Positions 10,835 to 20,689 of a DNA stretch of 64,000 nt are shown piece by piece (the stretch's first letter is position 1; each line of letters starts with the position of its first letter). The translations under genes and the position numbers were made by a program. Origin of the DNA: Conus ventricosus (Eukaryota > Mollusca > Gastropoda > Neogastropoda > Conidae); contig CM031596.1 of assembly GCA_018398815.1 (NCBI GenBank), positions 74,300,635 to 74,364,634 of the forward strand. Reading direction: 5' to 3'. The notes beneath the pieces are model-generated. The model was not told the DNA's origin and made no database searches. It saw only the letters and a list, made by a program, of their open reading frames with translations.

Positions 10835-11674
10835 CTTGAGAAAAAAAGAGCGAAAAATTACCAAAATAGAATAATTGCACAAGCAAAACGGCAGTATTGG
10901 TCGTCTGTATGTCAAAATGAGGTATCAAACTATAAAGACATTCAAAAAGTTTGGACACAATTAAAAACAATGCAAAATGGAGTTAGCTTTCCACATTGTC
11001 CGATCAAATTAAAACAGTATCAATTTCCGTCAAATTTTGATAAATCTGAAGCATTTGCTGACTTATTTGCATACAACAGTAGCATTAACAGCTTATCCTT
11101 GGACAAGAAAAAACACCGCGAACGTGAAGAAAAGAAAAACATCTATGATAGCCCAAAACCAACAGAAAATCACTATCTAAATTCTGCTATAACATTGCAG
11201 GAAGTCAATGAGTGTATTATTAATCTAAATAAAAAGACATCAGTGGGATTAGATGGCATTTCAAATGAAATATTAAGTCATTTCCCGCAAAATATCATAA
11301 AATTTCTACATTTGTTTTTCCAAAAATGTTGGGACACTGGCAAAATGCCCCTAATTTGGAAACACTCAATTATAATTCCTATTCATAAAAAAGGAAAACC
11401 ACTCAGTGATATAAACAGCTATCGGCCAATATCATTAACGTCTAACACGTGTAAACTGATGGAAAAGATAGTGTTAAAAAGGCTAATTCATCATTGCAAT
11501 AAAAACTGCATCATTCCTATCAACCAAGCTGCATTCCAAGCAGGCAGATCTACAATTGAGCACTTAGTAAAACTTACAACACAAGTAAAACATCAATTTG
11601 CACGTCGTAAGAACGTCCTCGCTACTTTTTTGACATTCGTAAAGCCTATGAACAAGTGTGGCACAAACGACTAA
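10835..11674 (+). CDS. LINE ORF2, part 2: linker and N-terminal reverse transcriptase
   Basis: The open frame contains a linker that ends NYQNRIIAQAKRQYW, then the early RT motifs: KKTSVGLDGISNEIL, WKHSIIIPIHKKGK, YRPISLTSNTCKLMEK and QAAFQAGRSTIEHL. It breaks at a poly-T run near 11629, just before the first catalytic aspartate. Only the part from 10970 has an ATG; the frame is clearly a continuation rather than a new protein. Confidence 0.75.
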   Translation, partial: LEKKRAKNYQNRIIAQAKRQYWSSVCQNEVSNYKDIQKVWTQLKTMQNGVSFPHCPIKLKQYQFPSNFDKSEAFADLFAYNSSINSLSLDKKKHREREEKKNIYDSPKPTENHYLNSAITLQEVNECIINLNKKTSVGLDGISNEILSHFPQNIIKFLHLFFQKCWDTGKMPLIWKHSIIIPIHKKGKPLSDINSYRPISLTSNTCKLMEKIVLKRLIHHCNKNCIIPINQAAFQAGRSTIEHLVKLTTQVKHQFARRKNVLATFLTFVKPMNKCGTND

Positions 11675-12504
11675 TGTACAAAATAAAGAATATCGGAATC
11701 AGTGGGAACATATACAATTTTATTCAAGATTTTCTACAAGGTAGGCACATTCAAGCAAAAATAGGAAATACGTATTCCAACCCAAGACCCTTACAAATGG
11801 GTTTACCCCAAGGTTCAGTAATTTCCCCAATATTATTTAATATTTTAATCTCTGACCTCCCTAAAGGTCTTTCTAAAGATACTGAAGTGGCTCAATTTGC
11901 TGATGATATATGCCTATGGACAAAAGTGACAATGAAAAGAAATACACCATCAAGATCATTAAATTACATCAAAATAAAGTATCAACTTGAATTAAATAAG
12001 ATCAGTGATTTTTTAAATGTAAATGGTCTTTCTCTTTCCCCAGAAAAAACTAATATGATTCTTTTTAATGCTGGTTACGATCCAGGACAACTTCCTACTT
12101 TCACGTTGGATGGCATTGTTTTAAACTATGCAAAAAGTGTCAAATTTTTGGGTGTTATCTTAAGTAGTAAGTTATCTTGGAACGCTCATATTGAATATAT
12201 TTTAAACAAAGCAAGAAAGAGCTTGAATTTCCTAAAAATAATTAGCAAACAATCTTGGGGACAGGATTCGAAATCGTTATCCATCTTAGCAACTGCCCTT
12301 ATACGCTCAAGACTAACTTATGCTCAGGAAGTATTCTTTAATGCTCCTCAATACCTGTTAAATAAACTTCAGAGTACTGATTGCAAAGCTTATAAAATTG
12401 CCCTTGGGGTTCCCACACATACATCTAACTTAGGGACGTATAATGAAGTAGGAATCTTACCTCTTGCAGAACTTCGGAAGCTTCTACTTCAAAATTTATC
12501 TTAA
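11656..12504 (+). CDS. LINE ORF2, part 3: reverse transcriptase catalytic core
   Basis: The frame resumes before 11656 with the FDIRKAYEQVW motif (first catalytic Asp). It then carries LQMGLPQGSVISPILFN, and the catalytic box as FADDICLW in place of YADD. After this come the thumb region VKFLGVILSSKLSWN and YAQEVF. The frame stops at 12504 near a T-rich run, and the protein continues in another frame. The RT core is complete in sequence once frameshifts are ignored. Confidence 0.8.
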   Translation: MWHKRLMYKIKNIGISGNIYNFIQDFLQGRHIQAKIGNTYSNPRPLQMGLPQGSVISPILFNILISDLPKGLSKDTEVAQFADDICLWTKVTMKRNTPSRSLNYIKIKYQLELNKISDFLNVNGLSLSPEKTNMILFNAGYDPGQLPTFTLDGIVLNYAKSVKFLGVILSSKLSWNAHIEYILNKARKSLNFLKIISKQSWGQDSKSLSILATALIRSRLTYAQEVFFNAPQYLLNKLQSTDCKAYKIALGVPTHTSNLGTYNEVGILPLAELRKLLLQNLS

Positions 12505-13688
12505 AGAGCTTTTCACAAAACAATTTTAGCTCAGAAGAAGTATGTTTAAAATCAGAGGAGGATTTCGGAAAACGTGCCCAAAATATACTATCAACTAGGT
12601 CTATTTACTCGTTTTCCGCCGATCTTCTAAAGGATACTAAAATAGATAAAAACAACATTGCCCAAAAGCCCACATATTCACCTATTCCAAAATGGGAACA
12701 AAGTAAAGCCTCCTTTGATATAGATTATACAGATGTATCAAAAAAGGATTGTCCACATACCTTAAGAACATCTGTTTACGCTCATTTAGAAAGTAACTAC
12801 AATCACCATTTGAAAATGTTTACAGATGGCTCAGTGCTAGAAAATGATAACACGGGAGCAGCCTTCATAATCCCTAGTTTCAAAATAGAAAAGCTCTTCT
12901 ATCTTGGTAGACAGTTATCGATATTTAGTGCCGAATTAATTGCTATACTTAAGTCGTTAGATTTCATCCTAAATTTTCCAATAAATAATTCCCAAATTAT
13001 GATAGGTGTTGATTCGAAAGCAGCAATCCACTCGATTAAATCTGCATGTCCTTCAATTCGTCTTGATATGGTATTAGAAATTCATCATCTCATTCATCTT
13101 TTATCCTTGAAAGGCATTACTGTTACTTTTTGTTGGATCCCCTCTCATTGTGGTATTGTACCCAACGAGCGCGTAGATCAACTAGCAAGAAAAGCAGCTC
13201 AAAATGTTAATTACGCAATACCACTTAACATTCCTTTAGATTTGAAAGAATGTTTTTCAATTATAAATTCAACGTCAAGAGAAAAAGGTAAAACATTACT
13301 GATTAACTCAGACGTCCAATATTATCACAACTGTGTAAAGTTTAGTGATGGGTACAAGGGGAAAACGTACAAACAAGTCTCTTTCTCGTCTAGGGAGATT
13401 GAAAGCTTAATCCATAGATTTCGTTTGAACGCATTGAAAACAAAATATTGTCATAACGTTAAATGTATGTGTGGGGAAACCTTAAGTGTCAGTCATTTAC
13501 TAATTCAATGCCCAAGAGCTAGAGAACTCTTTACAAATTCGGGTATTGATGGTTACACTGATGGATCGACTTCCTTGCCTTTACCAAGTATTTTAAACAG
13601 TTCTTATGTTTTTGAGTCAATTTGCAAATGTTTGTTAAGTAGTTCAGTTGGCCTTTTCTTTAGATCTTGTCTCTACTCAGTTACATAA
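12505..13688 (+). CDS. LINE ORF2, part 4: RNase H domain and C-terminal zinc motif
   Basis: The RNase H domain has the acidic set intact: FTDGSVLEN (Asp), FSAELIAIL (Glu), GVDSKAAIHS (Asp) and IPSHCGIVPNERVDQLAR (His and final Asp). A C-terminal Cys/His stretch follows (CHNVKCMCGETLSVSHLLIQC), usual in LINE ORF2 tails. The ORF has an ATG at 12810, and sequence from 12505 reads in this frame. It ends with a stop at 13688. Confidence 0.8.
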
Positions 13689-13721
13689 TTTTGTTTTGAT
13701 CAAATGGAAGAGGGATAGAGG

Positions 13722-13760
13722 GAGGGGTGGGGGGGGGGGGGGGGGGGGGGGGAGGGGGGA
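13722..13760 (+). repeat. Poly-G tract in the LINE 3' untranslated region
   Basis: A G-rich run broken by single T and A bases includes more than 20 consecutive G. It lies just after the ORF2 stop, and on the transcript it would be a strong G-quadruplex candidate. Confidence 0.9.
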
Positions 13761-13878
13761 GGATGTGATATTCTAGCATTAACATATTAATACACTCAAT
13801 CACTTACATACTTCATTCACCCACACATAAAACTGTCTGAATCACTGTAGTGGAAGGACATTAAACCGACGACAACAC

Positions 13879-13939
13879 ACACACACACACACACACACGA
13901 AACACACACAAACACATTCACATTCACTTACTCACACAC

Positions 13940-13987
<48 letters not shown>

Positions 13988-14080
13988 GCATGCATGTACG
14001 CACGCATGCATGCATGCATGTACGCACACACACATGCATGCACGCATGCACACATACGCACGCACACACACATGCACGCA

Positions 14081-14136
<56 letters not shown>

Positions 14137-14145
14137 ACACATACA
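13879..14145. repeat. (AC)n with (CACG)n and GCATGCATGC blocks
   Basis: This is the right-hand continuation of the array interrupted by the LINE. It moves from pure AC to CACG and GCATGCAT variants, and back to AC. Confidence 0.95.
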
Positions 14146-14922
14146 CACAGACTGCATTCAATATTAAGGGTGGCGAGTGTCTTGAGTACCATCTGTGTTG
14201 TAAAGGTGCAAAGTGGGCCCCTCAAACAGTCATTCTACACACTGTGAACGTATTCATCCACTCACATTATGACTATTTTTGTTGATAGCATGTAAAAAAA
14301 AGCATTTGTAACTTTCAGAATTAGATAATGTTGACCGTGCCTTCATAAAGAAAGATTTTGTTTTGCCATTTGAATGTTTGTATTCAGCACTGAACTTTTT
14401 CAGAGCCAGTTGTGGAATACCTTTTTTTTGTCTGAGTTGATTTTTTCTTGAGCATTATTAAAAAATAATGGTGTCCATATCGTTGAACATTCAAACAAAA
14501 GTAAGAGAGCATGACAGCAATAATTTACACTTATAATTTGCTCTCACAGGTTATAATACAAGTATGATAAACCCAGAATTACTGCTCAAAGTGACACATA
14601 TGTTGTGTTGCACAATGTTGCATTACATGTATCAAGAAAGAGGTTCTTTAGCCTCCATTCACCCATGTAAGAGAGGAAGGACTTCCCCATCCTCGTTCTT
14701 GTTACGATCTTATTTTATGTCAGATCTTGTAACTAGAGCATGAAGTACAAAGAAGAAAAATCCCCAAAAGCAATTTAACCGATCAAACAAACAAATGGCA
14801 ACTAATCAAACAAACAGAAATTGGGATATCCTTCACAGTTGTTTTTTGTACAGTGTAATGAAAAATGCCTCAAACTGTTGTCACTGAATAGTGTGTGGGG
14901 TGTGTGTGTGTGTGTGTGTGTG

Positions 14923-14958
<36 letters not shown>

Positions 14959-15100
14959 GTGTGTGTGTGTGCTGTTTGATCATGTGCATTATGTGTGTAT
15001 GGTGGTGTAATATGTGCACATACAGATGTAAGGATTTTGATGCATTGAATGATAGTCAATGTGTACATGTGAGAGTGAGCACTGCATCTGAACATTTCAG
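14146..15100. other. Intronic sequence with one (TG)n array (14898-14975)
   Basis: AT-rich, unique-looking intron DNA. The only structure seen is the TG array at 14898-14975, about 120 bases upstream of the next acceptor. Confidence 0.5.
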
Positions 15101-15177
15101 CCATTGGGACATGGAAACAGATCAAGCCCAGGTCAAGAGGCAAGGAGTACCAAGGCCTGAGATGGGAAAGAGTGAAG
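15101..15177 (+). CDS. Host gene exon (exon G)
   Basis: The acceptor is ATTTCAG and the donor is AAG/GTCAGT. Two leading bases complete the codon left open by exon F (T+CC). The frame then reads IGTWKQIKPRSRGKEYQGLR followed by WERVK and ends in phase 0, matching the start of exon H at 18742. It is a basic segment rich in Trp, Lys and Arg. The precise phase match across a 7.3-kb intron that contains a LINE supports both exons. Confidence 0.6.
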
Positions 15178-15347
15178 GTCAGTCATTTCTTTTTGCTTCA
15201 TGATGCTGTGTGTTGGCCCCAAACTCAAAGCGTCATTTCCCCATACTTGCATGTTCAAATGAATGCTGTGTTTATTTTAGAGAAAGCAAGGGATTCTCCA
15301 CAATCCAGTGAGCTGAAACATGTGCCTTGCTCTCTATCCACAAGCAT
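15178..15347. other. Short intron segment before a MITE
   Basis: No coding signal. A TATTTTAG acceptor-like site near 15280 is followed by frames with early stops. Confidence 0.4.
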
Positions 15348-15766
15348 AGCTGCCAACTGCTACGAGATCGCCGTAGTTTGCTACGCCAAGAGAATGCTTG
15401 CTACGACGCTACTACGATCATTAAATTGCTACGGCGAAACAAAAAAATTCGAAGATACTTTCGTTTTGTTTGGACAGCGCTAAGTAACGTCTCTATCGGT
15501 CTGTCGGAACTGCATTTCCGCTTTCGGTTTTACTGTAGCACGTAGATTTTTTTTTACAATTTGCCCTCTTCCTCTGCTTCATCTCTGTATAATAACATTT
15601 ATAGATATACTAAGAGTACTGTAGCTTTAATGTGGTCCGTAAAACTGGTTATAGGCCTGATTTCTTTTTAGAACGCGCGCAAAATTAAGTTGCTACTGTC
15701 AAATTGGAAATGCTACTGTGAAAATTGTGAAATGCTACTGTAAGCCGCATGAGCAGGTTGGCAGCT
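15348..15766. mobile_element. MITE-like element with AGCTGCCAAC terminal inverted repeats
   Basis: The left end is AGCTGCCAAC (15348-15357) and the right end is its exact reverse complement GTTGGCAGCT (15757-15766). If extended outward to GCATAGCTGCCAAC and GTTGGCAGCTCTGC the inverted repeat is 14 bases with one mismatch. The interior has repeated TGCTAC and CTACG words and no ORF. Possible target duplication is short (ACAA on both sides). This is a non-autonomous DNA transposon candidate of about 420 bp. Confidence 0.6.
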
Positions 15767-15803
15767 CTGCACAAGGACACAGTAGACTTAAGACACTTTT
15801 ATT

Positions 15804-16202
15804 CTTTCTTTCTTTCTGCGTACGCAGGCTTGATACTCCTGCGGACACTCCCTGTATAGCCAGGCAGTGGAGTTTTTGTGTGTATGACCGTTTTTTTATC
15901 CCGCCATTAAGGCAGCCATACTCCATCTTTGGGGAGGTGCATGCTATGTGTCACGTGTCATCCATACCAACGGCCAAACTGGCCTTCTCTTCCGAAGTTG
16001 GTGATGGGATTTTACGTGGTGCAAGATGTTATGCGTGCGTTCACACACGGAACCTTGGTTTATAGTCTCATTCGAAGGACTATATGGGGAATGGAGTCAG
16101 AACCAATGTTAACTCCGAGGGAAAAATCCCCCTATACCGAATTCGAACCCGCAACCCCAGGATCACGAGTCCGGCGCTCTACCAACTGAGCTATCCGGCC
16201 CC
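15804..16202 (-). mobile_element. tRNA-derived SINE with (GAAA)n tail
   Basis: On the minus strand the head (16202 down to 16136) reads as a tRNA: A box TAGCTCAGTTGG (16182-16193) and B box GGTTCGAATTC (16139-16149), with a GGCCGGA start. A unique body follows and the element ends in GCGTACGCAGAAAGAAAG, a (GAAA)n tail near 15804. CTTTTATT occurs on both sides (15796-15803 and 16202-16209), the likely target duplication. The body is shared with the truncated copy at 2385-2575, so this is a real family. Confidence 0.85.
16136..16202 (-). promoter_or_regulatory. RNA polymerase III type 2 promoter (A and B boxes) of the SINE
   Basis: The A box and B box are separated by about 32 bases, as in tRNA genes. 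The sequence runs on into the SINE body instead of ending with an acceptor stem and a T-run, so it is a SINE promoter and not a tRNA gene. Confidence 0.75.
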
Positions 16203-16209
16203 TTTTATT

Positions 16210-16911
16210 ATTTAGCATACATGCAGATATTAAGGACAATTGTTTCCCACTGTGCATAAAAGTTTGAAAAGAATAAAGTACAAGAATAACATTGTCATGC
16301 CTCCGCCATTCAGGATTCCTGACCTGAATTAAAATGATTAAATCTGTGCTGCTCTCTGCCTTTTTTCTCTCTCTGTCTCTGTCTCTCTGTCTTCTCTCTC
16401 TGTCTCTCTTTCTCTGTCTCTCTCTCTCTTCACCACACACACATTCCATAATGAATCCACTTTATATGTACACTAATATACAGTGACAAAAGGTCTGTTA
16501 ATCCATACATTATTACATGACCTATTGCGTTTGAAATGATAATGATGATGATAACAGGTGAGCCCTGTAACCCGCTAATGCTGAAATGCTTTTTTAAAAT
16601 GGGACAAAACAAGTGATTTTTCCTGCTCAATAACAACAGATATACAGACTACCATGCGTCATGATTAACAGTGATACTACTGCGGTATCCCTTGCAAGTT
16701 TCTGGAGGATTTTACTCCAAATGATGGTGGTATAGTGTTAGAAAATGTCTGACTTCGTGTCAACATGGGCTAAACCTCAAGCCAGAATGTAAGCAATGGC
16801 AAATGACAGATTCACAGTCAGGTTCAGGTACATCTGACACATCTTCATCAAATCAGTAATGTACAAGTGCCAGAACTGTGACCAAGAAGCAGAAGGCTGT
16901 TAATTCTGGAA
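16210..16911. other. Intronic sequence with a CTCTGT-rich tract
   Basis: A (CT)n/(CTGT)n tract lies at about 16362-16432. The rest is unique-looking with no exon signal, and it runs into an assembly gap. Confidence 0.5.
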
Positions 16912-17011
16912 NNNNNNNNNNNNNNNNNNNNNNNNNNNNNNNNNNNNNNNNNNNNNNNNNNNNNNNNNNNNNNNNNNNNNNNNNNNNNNNNNNNNNNNNN
17001 NNNNNNNNNNN
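16912..17011. other. Assembly gap of 100 N
   Basis: Exactly 100 undetermined bases, the usual placeholder for a gap of unknown size. Confidence 0.99.
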
Positions 17012-17062
17012 ACTTGACACCATCGCCACAAACCGACGAATCAACCTGTTCTGACTGCTGCC

Positions 17063-17228
17063 GGTGACTGTGCACGCAGTATGCATTCAGATCATCAGAG
17101 CTAGTGACTATGCACACAGATATGCATTCAGATCATCAGAGCTGGTGACTATGCACACAGATATGCATTCAGATCAGCAGAAACTGGTGACTATGCACAC
17201 AGATATGCATTCAGATCATCAGAACTGG
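17063..17228. repeat. 41-bp tandem repeat, about four copies
   Basis: The unit GTGACTATGCACACAGATAT plus GCATTCAGATCATCAGAGCTG recurs at 17063 (variant), 17104, 17145 and 17187, so the period is 41-42 bases. Copies differ by only a few bases. It begins about 50 bases after the assembly gap, which may itself lie in more copies. Confidence 0.85.
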
Positions 17229-17404
17229 ATGCTTTTTGTTCTTCCTGGTGGAAATTGTATCACGTCTTTTCATTATCCATGGATATATCTTCTGTCTAAA
17301 TATGAATTCATTATTTAAAAAGCAACAACAAACAAAGAAACAAACAAAAATTAACCCTTTCTGTCTGACATGGGCATGAGAACACCCATACTTTATAAGA
17401 AGCA

Positions 17405-17466
17405 ATTCCATCAACAACAGAACAACAACAACAACAACAACAACAAACAACAACAACAACAACAAA
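17405..17466. repeat. (CAA)n trinucleotide repeat
   Basis: Two runs of CAA/ACA repeats, flanked by a duplicated phrase of the type ACCCATACTTTATA.AAG / CCCACACTATACAGAAG. Confidence 0.9.
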
Positions 17467-17779
17467 AGGTGGGGTGTGTGCATACCCACACTATACAGAA
17501 GGGTTACCAGTTTATTTCCTGTACAAGACGTACGGGTGTGAACACACCCATCCGGTTTAGAAATGAATAATTACGATGTGTCCATATCATAATGCATGGG
17601 CTTATACACACTCAGATAGCAAAGAACGCATTCATTAACCTTACTTCAGAAAAAAAATGTTTTAAGACTAACGACAACAACAAAAACAATAACGTAAACA
17701 TACCTCAGCTTGTCGGTAAATCTCCTAACCAGATACGATCATGAGCATTATCACCAGTATTGCAACCGTCATCACCAGT

Positions 17780-18560
17780 CAGACTAATTAACCAACCCCC
17801 GAATCCTCCAGCCAATCAACCCACCAACCAACCAACATACCAGCCAGCAAACAACCAGCGAATCAACAGGCCAACAAACAGGCAACCAACCAACTAATTA
17901 ACCAGCGAGCCAATCATTCAGCTTACCATCCGGCTAAAACGACATCCAGCTAACTGGTCAACCAGTCTGCCAGTCAATCAAGGAATTAACCACACGGCTA
18001 AACAACCAACCGACCAACCAACACCCAACCAGTCCATTAAGCAACCAATCAACCAGTGAATAACAACAAGGTGACTTTGACCACAGGATGACACAATGAA
18101 ACAGGAAAAAGGAAAAAAAAAAACACACACAGGGTGGAAAAGGTAATCCAAGGAAAAGAATCAGCCAGTGAAGTAGTCAACTGACATCTAACCAATCAAC
18201 CAACCAACCAACCAACTAACCAGTTAACAACCAGCAACCAACCAGCCAGCTTCCAATCAACCAGCCAACTTTTACAATCAGCCAGTCGACCAGCCAACAA
18301 CCTGCCAATCAACCAACCAACCAACTTACAATCAGCCAAGGAACCAACCAACACCAGCCAACCAGTCAACGAACCAGTTAAGCACCAATCGGCCAACATC
18401 CAGCTAACGTATCACCAACCAACCAACCAACCAACCTAGCAACCAACAACCAACCTAGCAACCAACCAACCAACCAACCAGCCAAACTATTTATCTATCC
18501 AGTCAGTCACCTACACACACACTTCTAGGCAGCCAACCAAACCAACCGACCGAACTTGTA
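17780..18560. repeat. Degenerate AACC/CAGCC tetranucleotide-based satellite tract
   Basis: Roughly 780 bases are dominated by ACCA, AACC, CAGCCA and CAACCA words. They grow into longer imperfect units, and pure (CCAA)n runs occur at about 18194 and 18415-18480. The minus-strand open frame of Gly-Trp-Leu type inside it is a by-product of the repeat. Confidence 0.85.
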
Positions 18561-18741
18561 AAACAAGACTTGTTTACCATGACTCGACCAACCAGACCAA
18601 ACAAATTCAAATATACCGTCTTACTCCTTCCTCTGTTCCCGAATCCCTTTCCATTCAACACCCCGTCCTCCCCTTACCTTCCTTCCCTCGTCACCCCGCC
18701 CTCCCCTTTCCCCCCTCCCCGTCTGCCCTTCCATCGGTCAG

Positions 18742-18987
18742 GCAGGGGTGGTGTCGAACACAGGCAGCATAGCGTGGGGAGACGGCTACCACACCACCAC
18801 GGATCAAGTCACCATCAGCTGTGACTTCGAGGTCGACCAGAACTTCGCCATCTTTTCCATCCCCGAGTGTGGGCGCCACCATCCGGTTCCGCCCCTACAA
18901 TGAAGCGAATGAACCGGATGCGCAAGTGCGCATGCCCGGTATCGCCATCATCTCACCGGAGAGAGCGATTTTTGGACCTGACAGTGG
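18742..18987 (+). CDS. Host gene exon (exon H), beta-rich segment with a one-base frameshift
   Basis: The acceptor is CCATCGGTCAG and the donor is the consensus GTGAGT. The phase-0 frame, which continues exon G, reads TGSIAWGDGYHTTTDQVTI and then DFEVDQNFAIFSIPE before drifting. A second frame takes over from about 18868 with GATIRFRPYNEANE and MPGIAIISPERAIFGPDSG, up to the donor. Removing one G in GAGTGTGGGCGCC would join them, so an indel error or a disabling mutation is present. The alternating hydrophobic pattern suggests a beta-sandwich domain; the family is not recognised. Confidence 0.55.
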
Positions 18988-20689
18988 GTGAGTGCATGTA
19001 TGTGTGTGTGTGTGTGTGGTGTGCAGATGATTTTAGCAAGGCGATTGGATTTTTTTTCACATGCCCATACAAATGAAGCTTATTTTTTCCGTGTTTTTCT
19101 TTTTGTGTGCTACACTCACAGTACCAAGTGTCCGTATAGTTTCATGTGCTGCTTGATGGTTTGAGCACTTGTACGTTGGTGACATCATCAGTTCATGCCC
19201 TATTTGATGTTTACTAGCCGGTGGTAGCATTTCATTTCCATAACTTGGATACGTCTTTACAGAATCACTCTGATTATCCGTATGTAACATGCGTACAGGT
19301 GTGAGGAGTACGGGTGGCAGGTGTGGTCCTCTAGGGGAAGAACTCAGAATGTTTTCTCCATTAGAATTATAGAGTAGTTTTCATATAACAATTTCACCTC
19401 CACCCTCTCTCTTCTAGTGGTGGAAGGAGCAACTTTCCGGTACTAGTCATCGAAAGAAATCTTTTTTTTTTCTTTCTGGACTGCTAGAGATACTCCAGAG
19501 TTGCCCAGGAGTGATTCACATCCGGCTTACAAACTTAAAAGTGCTTGCGCTTTGCGTGACAGATTTAGAAATAAGTTATCACATGAAATATGATGCATGA
19601 ACAACAAATAACAGAAATTAGTTCATTTTCACAAACAAGTAATACTCGTGTATACAAGCTTAGTATACACAATTATATGTTTTTTTATTTCATGCAATCA
19701 GTTCTTTGTTTAGGTTGCACCTTTCTTCTCCACTTTGGTCTCCACTTGAAGAGGAAAAGGTCTTGATGAGTGGAGTTGGAATCATCGGGTAGTAGAGCAA
19801 AACGTTATAGTGTTGGAGTTGGTGTGTAGATCTCTCTCCCGTTGCTGGATGTCCGGTTCTACACGTCTGGTAGGCAGGCTGATCAGTCAGATGGGTCTGT
19901 CTGGACCACGTGTCGGCTGGGACTCTGGATCCTGTGCTGGGCCGGTTACCAGGGTCCCAGTCTGTAGTCAGACAGAACTCTGGGTTTGCGTATGAGAGAG
20001 AGGGAAGGGAGGGGGGTTGCAGGGTGGGGGGATGTGGGGAGAGGGAGGGGAGGGTGGGATAATAGAGGAGGGGGAGGGGAGTGGGAGTGGGGGAGGTGGG
20101 GAGGGATAAGTTGACTTTCTCAGTAGTGGTGGACAGAGTGCAAGGAAATTCACCTTTCCCCATCCCATGCGATCGCCACACTCGATCCGATTTTTATGTG
20201 AGGTAGGGAAGGCAGCAGAATTTGACGGCCAGGTGCTAGGAAGTTACTGTCCTAAAATTCTCTGCCCCATCGTCGTCTTCGTTGTGCGGCTTTCTATGTG
20301 TTGGCTTGTTTTCTAAAAACGTCAGACAGACCTGACACAGGTGAGATGGAAAAGAGGTGGAATGGGGCTGAGAGGTGAAGGTAGCAGTAAAATGACTTAT
20401 TTACTCTATAATCTGCAGAGTGTATGTGTGTTTTTGGGATTGATTTAATTTAAGAGTCTCTCTTCACAAACGATGGTGATATTAGACTTTTAAAATAAGT
20501 GTATGTGTGTAAGTGCTTTTATGAGTGTGCGTGTGCGTGTGCATAGCTTGCGCGCGACCATTATGGTTGATTTGGGTGTGTGTGTGTGTTGTGTTGTGTG
20601 TGGGTGTGTGTGTGTGTGGTGTGTGTTGTGGTTGTGTCGTGTGCGCGCGCGCGCGCACGGACTCATAAGGCAATGAAAATTTGGCCTAT
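18988..20689. other. Intronic sequence with small simple repeats
   Basis: A short (TG)n follows the donor (18998-19020). Purine-rich GGGA/GGAG tracts lie at 19995-20105. A (TG)n to (GC)n alternating tract lies at 20575-20660, ending in GCGCGCGCGCGC. No exon or element was recognised. Confidence 0.5.

Larger units (their letters stand above)
8119..13878 (+). mobile_element. Near-full-length non-LTR retrotransposon (SGNH ORF1; EN-RT-RNase H ORF2) inside (AC)n
   Basis: A short 5' leader (8119-8193) contains ATGGCGGACAGC, a seven-codon upstream ORF. ORF1 follows (8194-9482), then a spacer, ORF2 (9811-13688) and a 3' region ending ACATTAAACCGACGACAAC. Both ends abut AC repeats, so the element inserted into an (AC)n array and its target duplication is hidden in the repeat. 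RNase H after the RT places it in the I-like superfamily group, whereas an SGNH/esterase ORF1 is better known from CR1/L2 elements. A handful of one-base frameshifts, mostly at homopolymers, break otherwise well-kept ORFs; the element is young or the indels are technical. Confidence 0.85.

Noticed and set aside
16136..16202. A tRNA gene on the minus strand
   Set aside because: The A and B boxes are good, but the sequence continues into a SINE body shared with 2385-2575 and has no tRNA 3' end or terminator.
17063..17228. CRISPR-like array
   Set aside because: The repeats are head-to-tail units of 41 bases without distinct spacers, and the DNA is eukaryotic.
18196..18399. Gly-Trp-Leu-rich minus-strand ORF
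   Set aside because: It arises from the AACC/CAGCC tract read in frame.
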